Origin: Streptomyces phaeoluteigriseus
GTDB taxonomy: Bacteria; Actinomycetota; Actinomycetes; Streptomycetales; Streptomycetaceae
Assembly: GCF_001896135.2 (NCBI RefSeq)
Contig: NZ_MPOH02000009.1
Coordinates: 524,139 to 588,138 of the forward strand
Length of the DNA stretch: 64,000 nucleotides
Direction: 5' to 3'
Shown: in pieces, positions 29,555 through 39,627 of the stretch
Layout: every line of letters starts with the position of its first letter
How positions within the stretch are numbered: position 1 is the first letter of the stretch
Notes under the pieces: generated by a model
The model's database searches: none
What the model was told of the DNA's origin: nothing
What the model saw: only the letters and a program-made list of their open reading frames with translations
Position numbers and translations under genes: made by a program

Positions 29555-31262
29555 TCACTCCACCCCGATGAGCAGCAGCGCGCCTTGCCGTCCCCCGTGG
29601 TAGACCACCGTGTCGACGGCGAGGTACGCCTCCCGCACCCGCGCCTCGATGCGCTCGGCGACGCCTTCGGGAGCCTCGTCGCCGAGGACGAGGGTGACAA
29701 GTTCGCCGCCGGCCGCCAGCATGCGGTCCACGACGGTCTCCGCGGTGGCGGTGACGTCGGCGCCGATGACGGCCACGTCGCCGTCGATGAGGCCGAGGAC
29801 GTCACCGGCCTGGCAGATGCCGGCCATGGTCCAGGACTGGCGTTCGGCGACGGCGACCTCGGCGTAGCGGGTGGCACCGGCCGCCGAGGTCATCGAGACG
29901 ACGTCCTCGTCGAAGCGGCGGTCCGGTTCGTGCACGGCGAGCGCGGCGATCCCCTGGACCGCGGAACGGGTCGGGATCAGGGCCACCCGGATGCCCTCCG
30001 CGCGGGCCTGCTCGGCCGCCGCTGCCGCGGTGTGACGCAGGTCGGCGTCGTTGGGCAACAGCACGACCTCACGCGCGTGGGCCCGCCGTACGGCCTGGAC
30101 CAGTTCCCCGCTGGCGGGCGGTTCACCGGGGCGCGCGAGCACGGTGGTCGCGCCGGCCTCGGCGTACAGACCGGCCAGCCCCTCGCCGGGTACGACGCGA
30201 CGACCGCCCGCTGCACACGCTCGCGCGGCGGACGCCCACCCCCGCGCGCGTGCACGTCGTCGGCGCCGAAGTGCGTGATGCGGATCCGGTACGGCCGGCC
30301 GGCCTCGACGCCCGCCTCCACGGCGCGCCGGGGTCGTCCACGTGCACATGCACGTTCCACAACCCGTCCCCGCCGACCACCACGAGGGAGTCCCCCAGTG
30401 CGTCGAGCCGCTGCCGCAGCCGGTCGACGGGCGCGTCCTCGGCCTCCAGCAGGTAGATCACCTCGAAGGCGGGCCCGCCGCTCCCGGTGACCTCCTCCGC
30501 ACAGGAGTCCCCCCGCGCGTGGAGCCCGGACGCGTCGGGATCCGCCGAGCCGCCCACCGAGCCGCCCGCCGCAGCGCGGCCGCCCCTCTCGGCGGCCGGC
30601 GTCTCCCCCGTGAACGTCTCCACCAGCGCCGCGAGCACCGCCACCAGCCCTCGTCCGCCCGCGTCCACCACCCCGGCACGCGCCAGGACGGCCAGCTGGC
30701 CCGGCGTCGCGGCGAGTGCCGTGCACGCGCCCTGGTAGGCCGCCTTCGCGACCGCCCCGCAGTCCCCCTCGGCCTCCCCCGCCGCGTCGGCGGCGGCCAA
30801 GGCGACCGACAGGACCGTGCCCTCGACCGGGTGGGCCACGGCCTGGCGGGCGGAGTCGGCGGCGTGCCGCAGCGCCAGGCGCAGCCCCTCCGCGTCGGTG
30901 CGAGGGCTCTCCCCCTCGGCCGCCAGCACCTGCGCCATACCGCGCAGCAGCTGCGCCAGGATCGTCCCGGAGTTCCCGCGCGCGCCGATCAGCGCTCCGT
31001 GCGCCATCGCGCGCGCGGCGTCGGCCAGGGAGGGGGTGCCGTCCGGCCCGGAGCCGGCCGCGTGGCCGGTGAACACCGCCTCGACCGCGGTCGTGGCGGA
31101 CTCCACGGTCAGGTAGAGGTTGGTTCCGGTGTCCCCGTCGGCGACCGGGTACACGTTGATCGCGTCGATCTCCTCACGCGCGCGTCCCAGCGCCCGGAGC
31201 GCGAGACCACACCAGGTGCGCACCGCGAGAGCATCGAAGAATGTCTGCGGCACCTGCGGCAC
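29555..31262 (-). pseudogene. FakA-like DAK2/DegV-phosphatase-type kinase (two frameshifts as written)
   Basis: Resembles the fatty-acid kinase subunit FakA. GTG 31262 follows an AGGGAGG ribosome site. The N-terminal DhaL/Dak2 domain has AINVYPVADGDTGTNL (Mg/ATP-binding aspartates), LIGARGNSGTILAQLLRG and HPVEGTVLSVALAAADA. A middle region follows (DAPVDRLRQRLDALGDSLVVVG... HVHVDDPGA), then the C-terminal DAK1-like domain (VPGEGLAGLYAEAGATTVL..., VVLLPNDADLR). The frame is lost at about 30321-30327 and again at about 30194-30200. One base added at each site yields a single 569-residue protein. It is divergent from rpmB. Confidence 0.85.
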
Positions 31263-31519
31263 CTGCGCCTCCCTGAGCTGCTGGACTGGGACGCAGCGTA
31301 GACCGTTGGAGGGGTTTGGCCCACGGTCCGGGGCCGGGGCCGGGCGCTGACCAGCCATGGTAGTTTCGTTGTACTGGCGCAGCCGTTGTATGCTGCTCCG
31401 GTTGCCCGATCCCATCGGGCCATCCCCCTGGCAGCGCCACTCAGATCTTCGATCCCACGATCTTGATCCCGGCATGCCGGGATCATCCGTAAGTGCATCT
31501 GAAGTCTTTGGAGTGACCG

Positions 31520-31705
31520 GTGGCTGCCAACTGCGACGTCTGCGGCAAGGGGCCGGGCTTCGGCAATAGCATCTCGCACTCCCACCGCCGTACGCCCCGT
31601 CGCTGGAACCCGAACATCCAGCGCGTGCGTACCGTGGTCGGTGGGACGCCGAAGCGCGTGAACGCTTGCACCTCGTGCATCAAGGCCGGCAAGGTCTCGC
31701 GCTGA
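31520..31705 (+). CDS. rpmB: Ribosomal protein bL28
   Basis: 61-residue ribosomal protein from GTG 31520 ([20 protein letters not shown]). CDVCG and CTSCIKAG cysteine pairs make it the zinc-binding form. The 31263-31519 stretch between it and the FakA-like gene holds no other gene and must carry both promoters; TATGCT at 31389-31394 is a possible -10 element for rpmB. Confidence 0.97.
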   Translation: MAANCDVCGKGPGFGNSISHSHRRTPRRWNPNIQRVRTVVGGTPKRVNACTSCIKAGKVSR

Positions 31706-31781
31706 CGCATTTCCCCCACCTCTCGGCTTCGCTCGGGACGGGGGGACCTCCATCGCGCGCGGCCACTGCTGGTTGCTGCAC

Positions 31782-31812
31782 AAAGCCGGTCCACCCAGGG
31801 TGGGCCGGCTTT
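31782..31812 (+). terminator. Terminator downstream of rpmB
   Basis: AAAGCCGGTCCACCC pairs with GGTGGGCCGGCTTT (one G-T wobble). It lies 76 bases after the rpmB stop. Confidence 0.75.
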
Positions 31813-31938
31813 CTGCCATGCCCGCCGGCCGGGCGTACCGGCTGCTCCGCTCCCGCCTGACGGACGTACCGGCCGCTCGGCTCCCGCCCGACCGCCGGGC
31901 CACTTCGGGACCCTCACCGAAGAGGGCCACGGCGTGCG

Positions 31939-32745
31939 TCAGCCTCCCGGAGTGTCCCGCCGGGTGAGCCGCCAGCCGTGATCCACCGGCCCGATCCCGC
32001 CGCCGAGTGCGAACCCGGAGACGATCGCCCCGGTGACGTACTCCTTGGCCGCCGCCACCGCCTCCGGCACCGTCTCCCCCTTCGCGAGCTGTGCCGCGAT
32101 CGCCGACGCGAGGGTGCAGCCCGTGCCGTGCGTGTGCCGGTTGTCGTGCCGGGGCGCCCGCAGCCAGTGCTCCTCCGAGCCGTCGGTGAGCAGGTCGACG
32201 GCGTCGCCGGGCAGATGACCGCCCTTGATCAGCACCCAGCGCGGCCCGTACGCCAGGACGGCCGCCGCGGCCCGCCCGAGTTCGCGCTCCGACCCGACCC
32301 GTACGCCGGTCAGCTGGGCCACCTCGTCGAGGTTGGGCGTGGCCACGGTGGCGGCCGGCAGCAGTGCGGTGCGGACGGAGTCGAGGGCCGAGGCGGCCAG
32401 CAGCGGGTCGCCGTGCTTGGAGACGCCGACCGGGTCGACGACGACCGGCGCGTCCGTGCCGGCGATCAACTCGGCGACCGCTTCGACGAGTGCGGCGGAG
32501 GACAGCATCCCGGTCTTCACGGCCTGGACGCCGATGTCGTCGACGACACTGCGGTACTGGGCACGCACCGCCTCGACCGGCAGCTCCCAAGCGCCTTGCA
32601 CGCCCAGGGAGTTCTGCGCGGTGACGGCGGTGATCACGCTCATGCCGTGCGTGCCCAGCGCGAGCATCGTCTTGAGGTCGGCCTGGACGCCCGCGCCGCC
32701 GCCGGAGTCGGAGCCTGCCACCGTCAGCACCCTCGGGGGTGTCAC
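31939..32745 (-). CDS. thiD: Hydroxymethylpyrimidine (phosphate) kinase ThiD
   Basis: Phosphorylates HMP and HMP-P in thiamine synthesis. 268 residues from GTG 32745, which overlaps the thiL stop by four bases (GTGA), so translation is coupled. Ribokinase-fold marks are [34 protein letters not shown] and the C-terminal anion-hole motif [15 protein letters not shown]. Pairing with thiL joins HMP-P formation to the final thiamine kinase step. Confidence 0.96.
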   Translation of the reverse strand: MTPPRVLTVAGSDSGGGAGVQADLKTMLALGTHGMSVITAVTAQNSLGVQGAWELPVEAVRAQYRSVVDDIGVQAVKTGMLSSAALVEAVAELIAGTDAPVVVDPVGVSKHGDPLLAASALDSVRTALLPAATVATPNLDEVAQLTGVRVGSERELGRAAAAVLAYGPRWVLIKGGHLPGDAVDLLTDGSEEHWLRAPRHDNRHTHGTGCTLASAIAAQLAKGETVPEAVAAAKEYVTGAIVSGFALGGGIGPVDHGWRLTRRDTPGG

Positions 32746-33707
32746 GACTCCATGTCCCCGAAGTGGTCCCAGCCGCCCTTACTGGTCCAGGGCGCCCCGT
32801 CGACCGTCACCTGGGGCAGGGCGGAGGGGTTGAGGACCTCGCCGATCACCTTCCAGCGGGCGGGGAGCTTCACGTCCGGCGGGAAGGTCGCCACGATCGC
32901 GTGGTCCTCTCCCCCGGTCAGCACCCACTGGATGGGGTCGACGCCGACGGCCTGCCCGATGTCGTTCATCTGGGTGGGCACGTCGATCGCGCCGGACCGG
33001 ATGTCGATACGGACCTTGCTGGCCTCCGCGATGTGCCCCAGGTCGGCGATCAGCCCGTCACTCACGTCGCACATCGACGTCGCGCCCAGCGCGGCGGCCG
33101 CGGGACCGGCGTGGTACGGCGGCTCGGGGCGACGGTGGGCCTCGACGAAGGCGCGGGGCGAGCGGAAGCCGCGGGAGAGGACCGCGTATCCGGCGGCGGA
33201 CCAGCCCAGCCAGCCGGTGACCGCGACGATGTCGCCCGGCTGGGCGCCGGAGCGGGTGATCGGCTCCTGGTTGCGCAGATCACCAAGCGCGGTGATCGAC
33301 ACCATGATCGTGTCGCCGCGTACGACATCGCCGCCGACCACCGAGGCGCCGGCGACCTGGCATTCGTCGCGCAGGCCGTCCATCAGCTCGGTGGGCCAGG
33401 TGACCGGCAGCTCGCCGGGCACGACGAGGCCGAGGAGCAGTGCGGTCGGCACGGCGCCCATCGCGGCGATGTCGGCGAGGTTCTGGGCGGCGGCCTTGCG
33501 GCCGACGTCGTAGGCGGTCGACCAGTCCCGACGGAAGTGCCGGCCCTCCAGCAGGATGTCGGTGCTCGCCACGACCCGGCGGTCGGGCGCGGCCACCACC
33601 GCGGCGTCGTCACCGGGTCCGACCCGGACCGCCGATGTGGTGGTGAGACGGGAGGTGAGCTCCCTGATGAGCCCGAACTCCCCGAGCTCACCAACAGTGC
33701 CCTTCAT
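32742..33707 (-). CDS. thiL: Thiamine-monophosphate kinase ThiL
   Basis: Makes thiamine diphosphate from thiamine phosphate with ATP. ATG 33707 ([17 protein letters not shown]) gives 321 residues. Characteristic segments are [30 protein letters not shown] and [15 protein letters not shown], with metal-binding aspartates retained. It is coupled to thiD downstream. Confidence 0.96.
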   Translation of the reverse strand: MKGTVGELGEFGLIRELTSRLTTTSAVRVGPGDDAAVVAAPDRRVVASTDILLEGRHFRRDWSTAYDVGRKAAAQNLADIAAMGAVPTALLLGLVVPGELPVTWPTELMDGLRDECQVAGASVVGGDVVRGDTIMVSITALGDLRNQEPITRSGAQPGDIVAVTGWLGWSAAGYAVLSRGFRSPRAFVEAHRRPEPPYHAGPAAAALGATSMCDVSDGLIADLGHIAEASKVRIDIRSGAIDVPTQMNDIGQAVGVDPIQWVLTGGEDHAIVATFPPDVKLPARWKVIGEVLNPSALPQVTVDGAPWTSKGGWDHFGDMES

Positions 33708-33913
33708 CGCCCCAGCTCCCCTTCTGTCCCTGTCCGTGCCCGGTCGCGCGTCACCAGTGTCCTCGATACGGTCGAGGCAGCCGTCAACTTCCGTCGTGCC
33801 CGCACCCCGGCGCGCGAGCCCCGGTCCCCGCGGGTCTCCCCGCGGCGAGCGGCGACGCGATACCGTGGCGTTCCTTTTCCCCACATGATCCTCGTGGCCG
33901 CCCTGGAGGTTCC

Positions 33914-34147
33914 GTGGTACAGGCGTACATCCTGATCCAGACGGAGGTCGGCAAAGCGTCGACCGTCGCCGAGACGATCAGCAAGATCCCTGGGATCGTC
34001 CAGGCCGAGGACGTCACAGGCCCCTACGACGTGATCGTGCGGGCCCAGGCCGACACGGTCGACGACCTCGGTCGCATGGTGGTCGCCAAGGTCCAGCAGG
34101 TGGACGGGATCACCCGCACCCTGACCTGCCCGGTGGTGCATCTGTAG
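33914..34147 (+). CDS. Stand-alone Lrp/AsnC ligand-binding (RAM) domain protein
   Basis: 77-residue protein from GTG 33914 with a GGAGG ribosome site. It is only the RAM/ACT-like effector domain of Lrp (MVQAYILIQTEVGKASTVA..., VTGPYDVIVRAQADTVDDL), with no DNA-binding helix-turn-helix. Such stand-alone modules bind amino acids and form decamers or hetero-oligomers in other species. It is followed 20 bases on by the lipoprotein gene. Confidence 0.85.
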   Translation: MVQAYILIQTEVGKASTVAETISKIPGIVQAEDVTGPYDVIVRAQADTVDDLGRMVVAKVQQVDGITRTLTCPVVHL

Positions 34148-34167
34148 CCCCCGTCTACCCTTGGCCG

Positions 34168-34668
34168 GTGAACCTTTTCCGTCCCCGGCCGGTCGTCCTG
34201 CCCCCGCTCGCCCTCCTGCTGGCTGCGGTGGGCTGTTCCTCAGCAGACGGTGACGTGTCGGCGGCGGTTCCCCACCCCTCGGCGACCGTCACCGAGCTGT
34301 GCCGGAACCTGGACAGAACGCTGCCGTCCGCGGTGGACGGCCAGCACCGCCGGGATCCCTCGCCCCCATCAGCGCTGACCGCGGGCTGGGGGAACCCGGC
34401 GATCATACTGCGCTGCGGGGTCGAGCGACCGCCGAAGATGGTCGATCCCGAGGTGGCGGTGGGCGGGGACCCGGATGCCGTGGCCGGTGGGGTGAACGGG
34501 GTCAACTGGCTGATGGAGAAGGAGGACGGCGGGGCGTACCGGTTCACGACCGCGAGTCGCCTCGCCTATGTCGAGGTCACGGTGCCCGAGGGACGGGACA
34601 CCTCGGGTGCACTGATCGACCTGGCCTCCGCCGTCAAGAAGGCGATCCCCGAGGGGATCGCCGACTGA
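34168..34668 (+). CDS. DUF3515-type lipoprotein
   Basis: 166-residue secreted lipoprotein from GTG 34168. The signal sequence ends in the lipobox LLAAVGC (Cys near residue 23). The mature part has AGWGNPAIILRCGVERP, a two-cysteine fold common to actinobacterial DUF3515 proteins. The function is unknown. It converges with ddlA, only four bases separating the ends. Confidence 0.85.
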   Translation: MNLFRPRPVVLPPLALLLAAVGCSSADGDVSAAVPHPSATVTELCRNLDRTLPSAVDGQHRRDPSPPSALTAGWGNPAIILRCGVERPPKMVDPEVAVGGDPDAVAGGVNGVNWLMEKEDGGAYRFTTASRLAYVEVTVPEGRDTSGALIDLASAVKKAIPEGIAD

Positions 34669-34672
34669 GGAC

Positions 34673-35848
34673 CTAGCGCAGCCCCGTGGACCTGCTCAGA
34701 GCCGCCTGGATCAGCCTGTCCACCAGCTCCGCGTAGCCGATTCCGCTCGCCTGCCACATCTGCGGGTACATCGAGATCGGCGTGAAGCCCGGCATCGTGT
34801 TGATCTCGTTGATGACGAACTCGCCGTCCTCGGTGAGGAAGAAGTCCGCCCGGACCAGCCCCTCGCAGGAGGCGGCCTCGAAGGCGTCCACCGCGAGCCG
34901 CTGGACCTCCGCGGTCTCCTCCGGCGTCAGCGGGGCCGGCACCAGACCGGGGGTCGAGTCGATGTACTTGGCCTCGAAGTCGTAGTACGCGTGCGCGTCC
35001 GGCGGCGGGATCTCGGCCGGCACGGAGGCGCGCGGACCGTCCTCGAACTCCAGGACGCCGCACTCGATCTCACGGCCGCGCAGCGCCGCCTCGACGAGGA
35101 TCTTCGGGTCGTGGCGCTGGGCCTCGGCGATGGCCTCGTCCAGCCCCGACAGGTCGTCGACCTTGGTGATGCCGATCGAGGAACCCGCGCGCGCGGGCTT
35201 CACGAACAGCGGCCAGCCGTGCTCACCGGCGAAGTCGACGATCTTCTTGCGGGCGGCGGCACCTCCGTCCCCGTCCGGGGCGGACCCCTGCCACTCGCGC
35301 GGCCGGATCACCACGTAGGGGCCGACCTTGAGCCCGAAGGAGGTGAACACCCGCTTCATGTACTCCTTGTCCTGGCCGACGGCCGAGGCGAGCACACCGG
35401 AGCCCACGTACGGCACACCGGACAGCTCCAGCAGTCCCTGGAGGGTGCCGTCCTCGCCGTAGGGGCCGTGCAGGACCGGGAAGACGACGTCGACGTCACC
35501 GAGGGCCTTGGGCACCGATCCGGGCTCGCTGTAGACGACTTCGCGGTTCGCGGGGTCGACGGAGAGCACGACGGCGCCCTCCTGCGCGTCGGCGAGTTCC
35601 TCGACGCCGGGCGTACGGCGCTCGGTGATCGCCATCCGCTCCGGCTCGTCGGCGGTGAGCACCCAGCGGCCTTCCCGGGTGATGCCGATCGGCAGGACCT
35701 CGTACTTCGTCCGGTCGAGCGCCTTGAGGACGGCGCCGGCGGTGACCGTGGAGATCCCGTGCTCGGAGCTGCGTCCGCCGAACACGACGGCCACACGCGG
35801 CTTACGAGACGGCTGCTCAGGGCTCTGGGGAAGGTTCTCGGTGCTCAT
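34673..35848 (-). CDS. ddlA: D-alanine--D-alanine ligase
   Basis: ATP-grasp ligase forming D-Ala-D-Ala for peptidoglycan. 391 residues. Motifs are VAVVFGGRSSEHGIS, LHGPYGEDGTLQGLLE, FVKPARAGSSIGI and the metal-binding NEINTMPGFT. It is the last of a plsC-gpsA-ddlA minus-strand group, joining envelope lipid and wall precursor synthesis. Confidence 0.97.
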   Translation of the reverse strand: MSTENLPQSPEQPSRKPRVAVVFGGRSSEHGISTVTAGAVLKALDRTKYEVLPIGITREGRWVLTADEPERMAITERRTPGVEELADAQEGAVVLSVDPANREVVYSEPGSVPKALGDVDVVFPVLHGPYGEDGTLQGLLELSGVPYVGSGVLASAVGQDKEYMKRVFTSFGLKVGPYVVIRPREWQGSAPDGDGGAAARKKIVDFAGEHGWPLFVKPARAGSSIGITKVDDLSGLDEAIAEAQRHDPKILVEAALRGREIECGVLEFEDGPRASVPAEIPPPDAHAYYDFEAKYIDSTPGLVPAPLTPEETAEVQRLAVDAFEAASCEGLVRADFFLTEDGEFVINEINTMPGFTPISMYPQMWQASGIGYAELVDRLIQAALSRSTGLR

Positions 35849-35906
35849 ATCGGCATGAGAGTACCCGGTGGTAGGGCACGGACACAGCGTCGACTCAGGG
35901 GGTCGC

Positions 35907-36917
35907 TCAGCGTCGTTCGGGCTTCGCGCTGCGCGACATCAGCTCCTTGAGGGCGACCATGGGCGGCTTGCCCTCGTGGACGATCCCGACGACGGTCTCC
36001 GTGATGGGCATGTCGACGCCGTGCCGGCGGGCCAGATCCAGCACGGACTCACAGGACTTGACGCCCTCGGCGGTCTGCCTGGTGACCGCGATGGTCTCCT
36101 GGAGGGTCATGCCCCTGCCGAGGTTGGTGCCGAAGGTGTGGTTCCGGGAGAGCGGCGAGGAGCAGGTCGCCACCAGGTCGCCGAGGCCGGCGAGTCCGGA
36201 GAAGGTCAGCGGGTCGGCGCCCATCGCGAGGCCCAGCCGGGTGGTCTCGGCGAGTCCGCGCGTGATGAGCGAGCCCTTGGCGTTGTCGCCGAGGCCCATG
36301 CCGTCCGCGATGCCGACGGCGAGCCCGATGACGTTCTTCACCGCGCCGCCGAGTTCGCAGCCGACGACGTCGGTGTTGGTGTACGGGCGGAAGTACGGCG
36401 TGTGGCAGGCCGCCTGGAGCCGCTGGGCGACGCTCTCGTCGGTGCAGGCGACCACGGCCGCGGCCGGCCTGCGGGAGGCGATCTCCTTGGCGAGGTTGGG
36501 CCCGGTGACCACGGCGATCCGGTCCCGGCCCACCTGGGCGACGTCCTCGATCACCTCGCTCATCCGCATGGTGGTACCGAGTTCGACGCCCTTCATCAAT
36601 GAGACGAGGACGGTGCCCGGGGCGAGCAGCGGGCGCCAGGCGGCGAGGTTGTCGCGCAGAGTCTGCGAGGGGATGGCGAGGACGGTGAAGTCGGCGTCGC
36701 GGGCGGCCTCGGCGGGGTCCGCGGTGGCACGGAGGTTCTCCGGGAGTTCCACGCCGGGCAGGTAGTCCGGGTTGCTCCGGGTGGAGTTGACCGTGTCGGC
36801 GAGCCGGGCACGGCGCGCCCACAGCGTCACCTCGCAGCCCGCGTCGGCGAGGACCGTACCGAAGGCCGTACCCCAGGAACCGGTGCCGAAGACGGCAGCC
36901 TTGACGGGCTTGCTCAC
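35907..36917 (-). CDS. gpsA: NAD(P)-dependent glycerol-3-phosphate dehydrogenase
   Basis: Reduces dihydroxyacetone phosphate to sn-glycerol-3-phosphate for phospholipids. 336 residues from GTG 36917, which overlaps the plsC stop (GTGA). Rossmann motif AAVFGTGSWGTAFG and the GPNLAKEIASRRPAAAVVA and GNAVKN-like GGAVKNVIGLAVG segments carry the catalytic lysines. Coupling to plsC places G3P synthesis beside its acylation. Confidence 0.97.
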   Translation of the reverse strand: MSKPVKAAVFGTGSWGTAFGTVLADAGCEVTLWARRARLADTVNSTRSNPDYLPGVELPENLRATADPAEAARDADFTVLAIPSQTLRDNLAAWRPLLAPGTVLVSLMKGVELGTTMRMSEVIEDVAQVGRDRIAVVTGPNLAKEIASRRPAAAVVACTDESVAQRLQAACHTPYFRPYTNTDVVGCELGGAVKNVIGLAVGIADGMGLGDNAKGSLITRGLAETTRLGLAMGADPLTFSGLAGLGDLVATCSSPLSRNHTFGTNLGRGMTLQETIAVTRQTAEGVKSCESVLDLARRHGVDMPITETVVGIVHEGKPPMVALKELMSRSAKPERR

Positions 36918-37705
36918 TTGCTGTTCTCCCCCTTGTGGCCGGTCCGCGCCTGGGACCTGCCGTGGCTGGTCTGCGCCTGGGTGCGGCGCCGCTGCTCGAT
37001 CCGCTCATCGCGCGGGTCGTAGGGCCTGTCGGGCGCCTTCTCGCCGCGGATCTCCTCCAGCTGGCGGGTGACGGCGGCCATGATGACCTCCGTCGCCTCC
37101 TTCAGCAGCTCGGGAGTCATCTCCCGGTCGTAGAACGGGGAGAGGTCCACGGGCGGGCCCGCCAGGACGTGGTGGGTCTTGCGCGGAAACAGGCGGGGCC
37201 TCTTGGCGTAGGGGGGCAGCAGTTCGTTGACGCCCCACTGCGCGACCGGGATCACCGGGCACCTGGTCCGGAGGGCGACGCGCGCGGCCCCGGTCTTGGC
37301 GGTCATCGGCCAGCCGTCGGGGTCGCGGGTCAGGGTGCCCTCGGGGTAGAAGGCGACGCATTCGCCGCGCTCCACCGCCTCGATCGCGGCCCTGAAGGCG
37401 CTGAGCGCGTCCGTGGACTCGCGGTAGACGGGGATCTGTCCGGTGCCGCGCATCGCGGCACCGACGAAGCCCTTCCCGAAAAGCCCGCTCTTCGCCAGGA
37501 ATCGCGGAACGCGTCCGCTGTTGTACTGGTAGTGCGCGTATGCGAACGGGTCGAGGTGCGAATTGTGGTTCACCGCGGTGATAAACCCGCCCTCGGCCGG
37601 AATGTGCTCCGTCCCGCGCCAGTCCCGCTTGATCAGAATCACCAGCGGCGGTTTGCAGAGCACCGCTGCGAAGCGGTACCAGAAGCCGATTCTGCGGCGG
37701 GGCAC
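36914..37705 (-). CDS. plsC: 1-acyl-sn-glycerol-3-phosphate acyltransferase
   Basis: Lysophosphatidic acid acyltransferase. GTG 37705 (VPRRRIGFWYRFA) gives 263 residues. A longer frame extends upstream to 38704, but that part is antisense to cofC and is rejected. Catalytic HX4D box NHNSHLD, FYPEGT and the membrane-interacting N-terminus are present. The tail is basic (EQRRRTQAQTSHGRSQ). Its stop overlaps the gpsA start. Confidence 0.94.
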   Translation of the reverse strand: MPRRRIGFWYRFAAVLCKPPLVILIKRDWRGTEHIPAEGGFITAVNHNSHLDPFAYAHYQYNSGRVPRFLAKSGLFGKGFVGAAMRGTGQIPVYRESTDALSAFRAAIEAVERGECVAFYPEGTLTRDPDGWPMTAKTGAARVALRTRCPVIPVAQWGVNELLPPYAKRPRLFPRKTHHVLAGPPVDLSPFYDREMTPELLKEATEVIMAAVTRQLEEIRGEKAPDRPYDPRDERIEQRRRTQAQTSHGRSQARTGHKGENSK

Positions 37706-37867
37706 GCGAGCACCTTCCTCTAGGACTTCCCTGACTTCCTCCGGGCCGGGAGCCGGACAAGTGTCGCCCCAAGCCGCCGGTCTGTCGAGGACACCGTACG
37801 CCCCGACCGAAGTGGCGCCGGAGGGACCGGGGGACAATGTCCGCGACGAGAGAGAGACGGTACGCCG

Positions 37868-38506
37868 GTGCAGTGGAGCTTGGTCATCCCCCTGAAGCCC
37901 TTGGCGCTGGCCAAGAGCAGGCTCGCGGACACCGCCGCCGACGCGCTGCGTCCGGGCCTCGCCCTGGCCTTCGCCGTGGACACCGTGACGGCGGCGCTGG
38001 CCTGCGCCGCGGTGCGCGATGTGGCAGTGGTCACGAACGACGAGCTGGCCGGGCGCGAACTCGCGGCGCTCGGCGCGCGCATCGTCCCCGACGAGCCGCG
38101 CGCGGGTCTGAACGCCGCCCTGGCACATGCGGCGGCCGCGGTACGCGCCACACTTCCCGACAGTGCGCTGGCCGCGCTCAACGCAGATCTGCCCGCACTG
38201 CGTCCACCGGAATTGGCCCGCGTCCTGGATGCCGCCGCGGAATTCCCCCGCGCATTTCTCGCCGATGCGGCCGCAATCGGTACAACTCTTCTCGCCGTGG
38301 CCCCCGGCCGTGAATTGCTTCCCGCTTTCGGCACCGATTCCCGCGCCCGGCACCGCGCCTCCGGTGCCAGGGAACTCCGGCCGACGGCCGTGGATTCCGT
38401 ACGCCAGGACGTGGACACCGGCGAGGACCTGCGGGCGGCCCTGGCGCTCGGGGTGGGTCCACGAACGGCCGCCGCGGCCGCGCGCCTGCTGATTCCGGGG
38501 CAGTAG
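37868..38506 (+). CDS. cofC: 2-phospho-L-lactate guanylyltransferase (CofC/FbiD)
   Basis: Guanylyltransferase of coenzyme F420 synthesis, activating 2-phospholactate or phosphoenolpyruvate with GTP. 212 residues from GTG 37868. Nucleotidyltransferase motif WSLVIPLKPLALAKSRL, with LAALNADLPALRP as the metal-binding aspartate loop. It is divergent from plsC. Ten bases downstream is a small unknown gene in the same direction. Confidence 0.9.
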   Translation: MQWSLVIPLKPLALAKSRLADTAADALRPGLALAFAVDTVTAALACAAVRDVAVVTNDELAGRELAALGARIVPDEPRAGLNAALAHAAAAVRATLPDSALAALNADLPALRPPELARVLDAAAEFPRAFLADAAAIGTTLLAVAPGRELLPAFGTDSRARHRASGARELRPTAVDSVRQDVDTGEDLRAALALGVGPRTAAAAARLLIPGQ

Positions 38507-38516
38507 GCTGCCGGTC

Positions 38517-38720
38517 ATGCAGGCCACCGCATACACGTACGACGCCGGCACCCGCAGCGGAGAGGTGCTGTTGGACGACGGCACCCCGGTGCCCTTCGAC
38601 GCCCCGGCGTTCGACGCCGGCGGGCTGAGGCTGCTGCGCCCCGGACAGCGGGTGCGGATCGAGACCGAGGGCGAGGGCGACTCCCGGCGCGTCACCCTCG
38701 TCACCCTCCAGACGTTCTGA
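38517..38720 (+). CDS. Small conserved protein, cold-shock/OB-fold-like
   Basis: 67 residues from ATG 38517. The pattern SGEVLLDDGTPVPFDAPAFD and LLRPGQRVRIETEGEG resembles a five-strand OB or cold-shock fold, but the RNP motifs of CspA are not evident. It sits directly after cofC, probably in the same transcript. The function is unknown. Confidence 0.7.
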   Translation: MQATAYTYDAGTRSGEVLLDDGTPVPFDAPAFDAGGLRLLRPGQRVRIETEGEGDSRRVTLVTLQTF

Positions 38721-38768
38721 GCCTTCCGACCTGGCAGGTGTCCGGAGGAACCGGCGGACAGAACGCCG

Positions 38769-38798
38769 CGGGCCGGACTCCGAGAGGGAGTCGGCCCG
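38769..38798. terminator. Hairpin between the small OB-like gene and hupS
   Basis: CGGGCCGGACTCC pairs with GGAGTCGGCCCG apart from one bulged base, with a short loop. It separates two convergent genes. Confidence 0.65.
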
Positions 38799-38827
38799 GC
38801 GCGTGAGTGCCGTTGAACGCTTGCGCC

Positions 38828-39490
38828 TCAGCGAGCGGTGGTCTTCTTCGCGGTGGTCTTGCGGGCGCTCGACTTCTTGGCGGGGGCCTTCGTGGCCGTC
38901 GCCTTCTTCGCCGGGGCCTTCTTGGCAGCCGTCTTCTGAGCCGTGGCCGTCTTCGCGGTGGTCTTCTTGGCGGCCGGCGTCGCCGTCTTGGCGGTCGTCT
39001 TCTTCGCGGTCGTCGTCTTCTTCGTGGTGCCCGTGGTCTTCTTCGCCGCGGTCGTCGTCTTCTTCGCCGGCGCGGCCTTCTTCGCGGCGGCCGTCGCCCG
39101 CTTCGCCGGGGCGGCCTTCTTCGCGGCGGCCTTCTTGACCGTGGCGGTGGCACCGCCGGTCAGGCTGCCCTTGGGGGCCTTCTTGACGGCGACCTCGCCG
39201 CCGCGCGGGAGCTTCTTCGAGCCGCTCACCAGGTCCTTGAAGCCCTGGCCCGCACGGAAGCGCGGCACGGACGTCTTCTTGACCCGAACCCGCTCGCCCG
39301 TCTGGGGGTTGCGGGCGTAGCGGGCCGGGCGGTCGACCTTCTCGAACGATCCGAAGCCGGTGACCGAGACCCTGTCCCCCGCGACGGTCGCGCGGACGAT
39401 GGCGTCCAGGACCGCGTCGACGGCGTCGGCGGCCTGCTGCCGACCGCCCACCTTGTCGGCAATCGCTTCTACGAGCTGCGCCTTGTTCAC
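38828..39490 (-). CDS. hupS: HU-family nucleoid protein with lysine-rich tail (HupS)
   Basis: 220-residue two-domain HU: an N-terminal HU domain (MNKAQLVEAIADKVGGRQQ..., GFGSFEKVDRPARYARNPQTG) and a long histone H1-like tail of repeated Ala-Lys-Lys-Thr/Ala-Pro units (residues 110-220). This is the sporulation-associated HupS type of streptomycetes, which compacts spore DNA. Upstream 39491-39600 is unusually AT-rich and probably holds its promoter. Confidence 0.95.
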   Translation of the reverse strand: MNKAQLVEAIADKVGGRQQAADAVDAVLDAIVRATVAGDRVSVTGFGSFEKVDRPARYARNPQTGERVRVKKTSVPRFRAGQGFKDLVSGSKKLPRGGEVAVKKAPKGSLTGGATATVKKAAAKKAAPAKRATAAAKKAAPAKKTTTAAKKTTGTTKKTTTAKKTTAKTATPAAKKTTAKTATAQKTAAKKAPAKKATATKAPAKKSSARKTTAKKTTAR

Positions 39491-39627
39491 GTCTTCCCCT
39501 TCGGAGACATTGCCAGAACGAAAGTGTTCAAGCGTTTTCGCACGTTAGGCAGATATATACCGCAAATCAAACACGAAACGGGCTAATCACCCTTGTGCCG
39601 CAACGAACTCGGCAGTTCCGGAGGCGA

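Noticed and set aside
31361..31394. rpmB promoter TTGTAC/TATGCT
   Set aside because: A 14-base spacer is too short. Only the -10 element is mentioned, as possible.
37706..38704. Upstream extension of the plsC frame
   Set aside because: It runs antisense through cofC. The real start with PlsC homology is GTG 37705.
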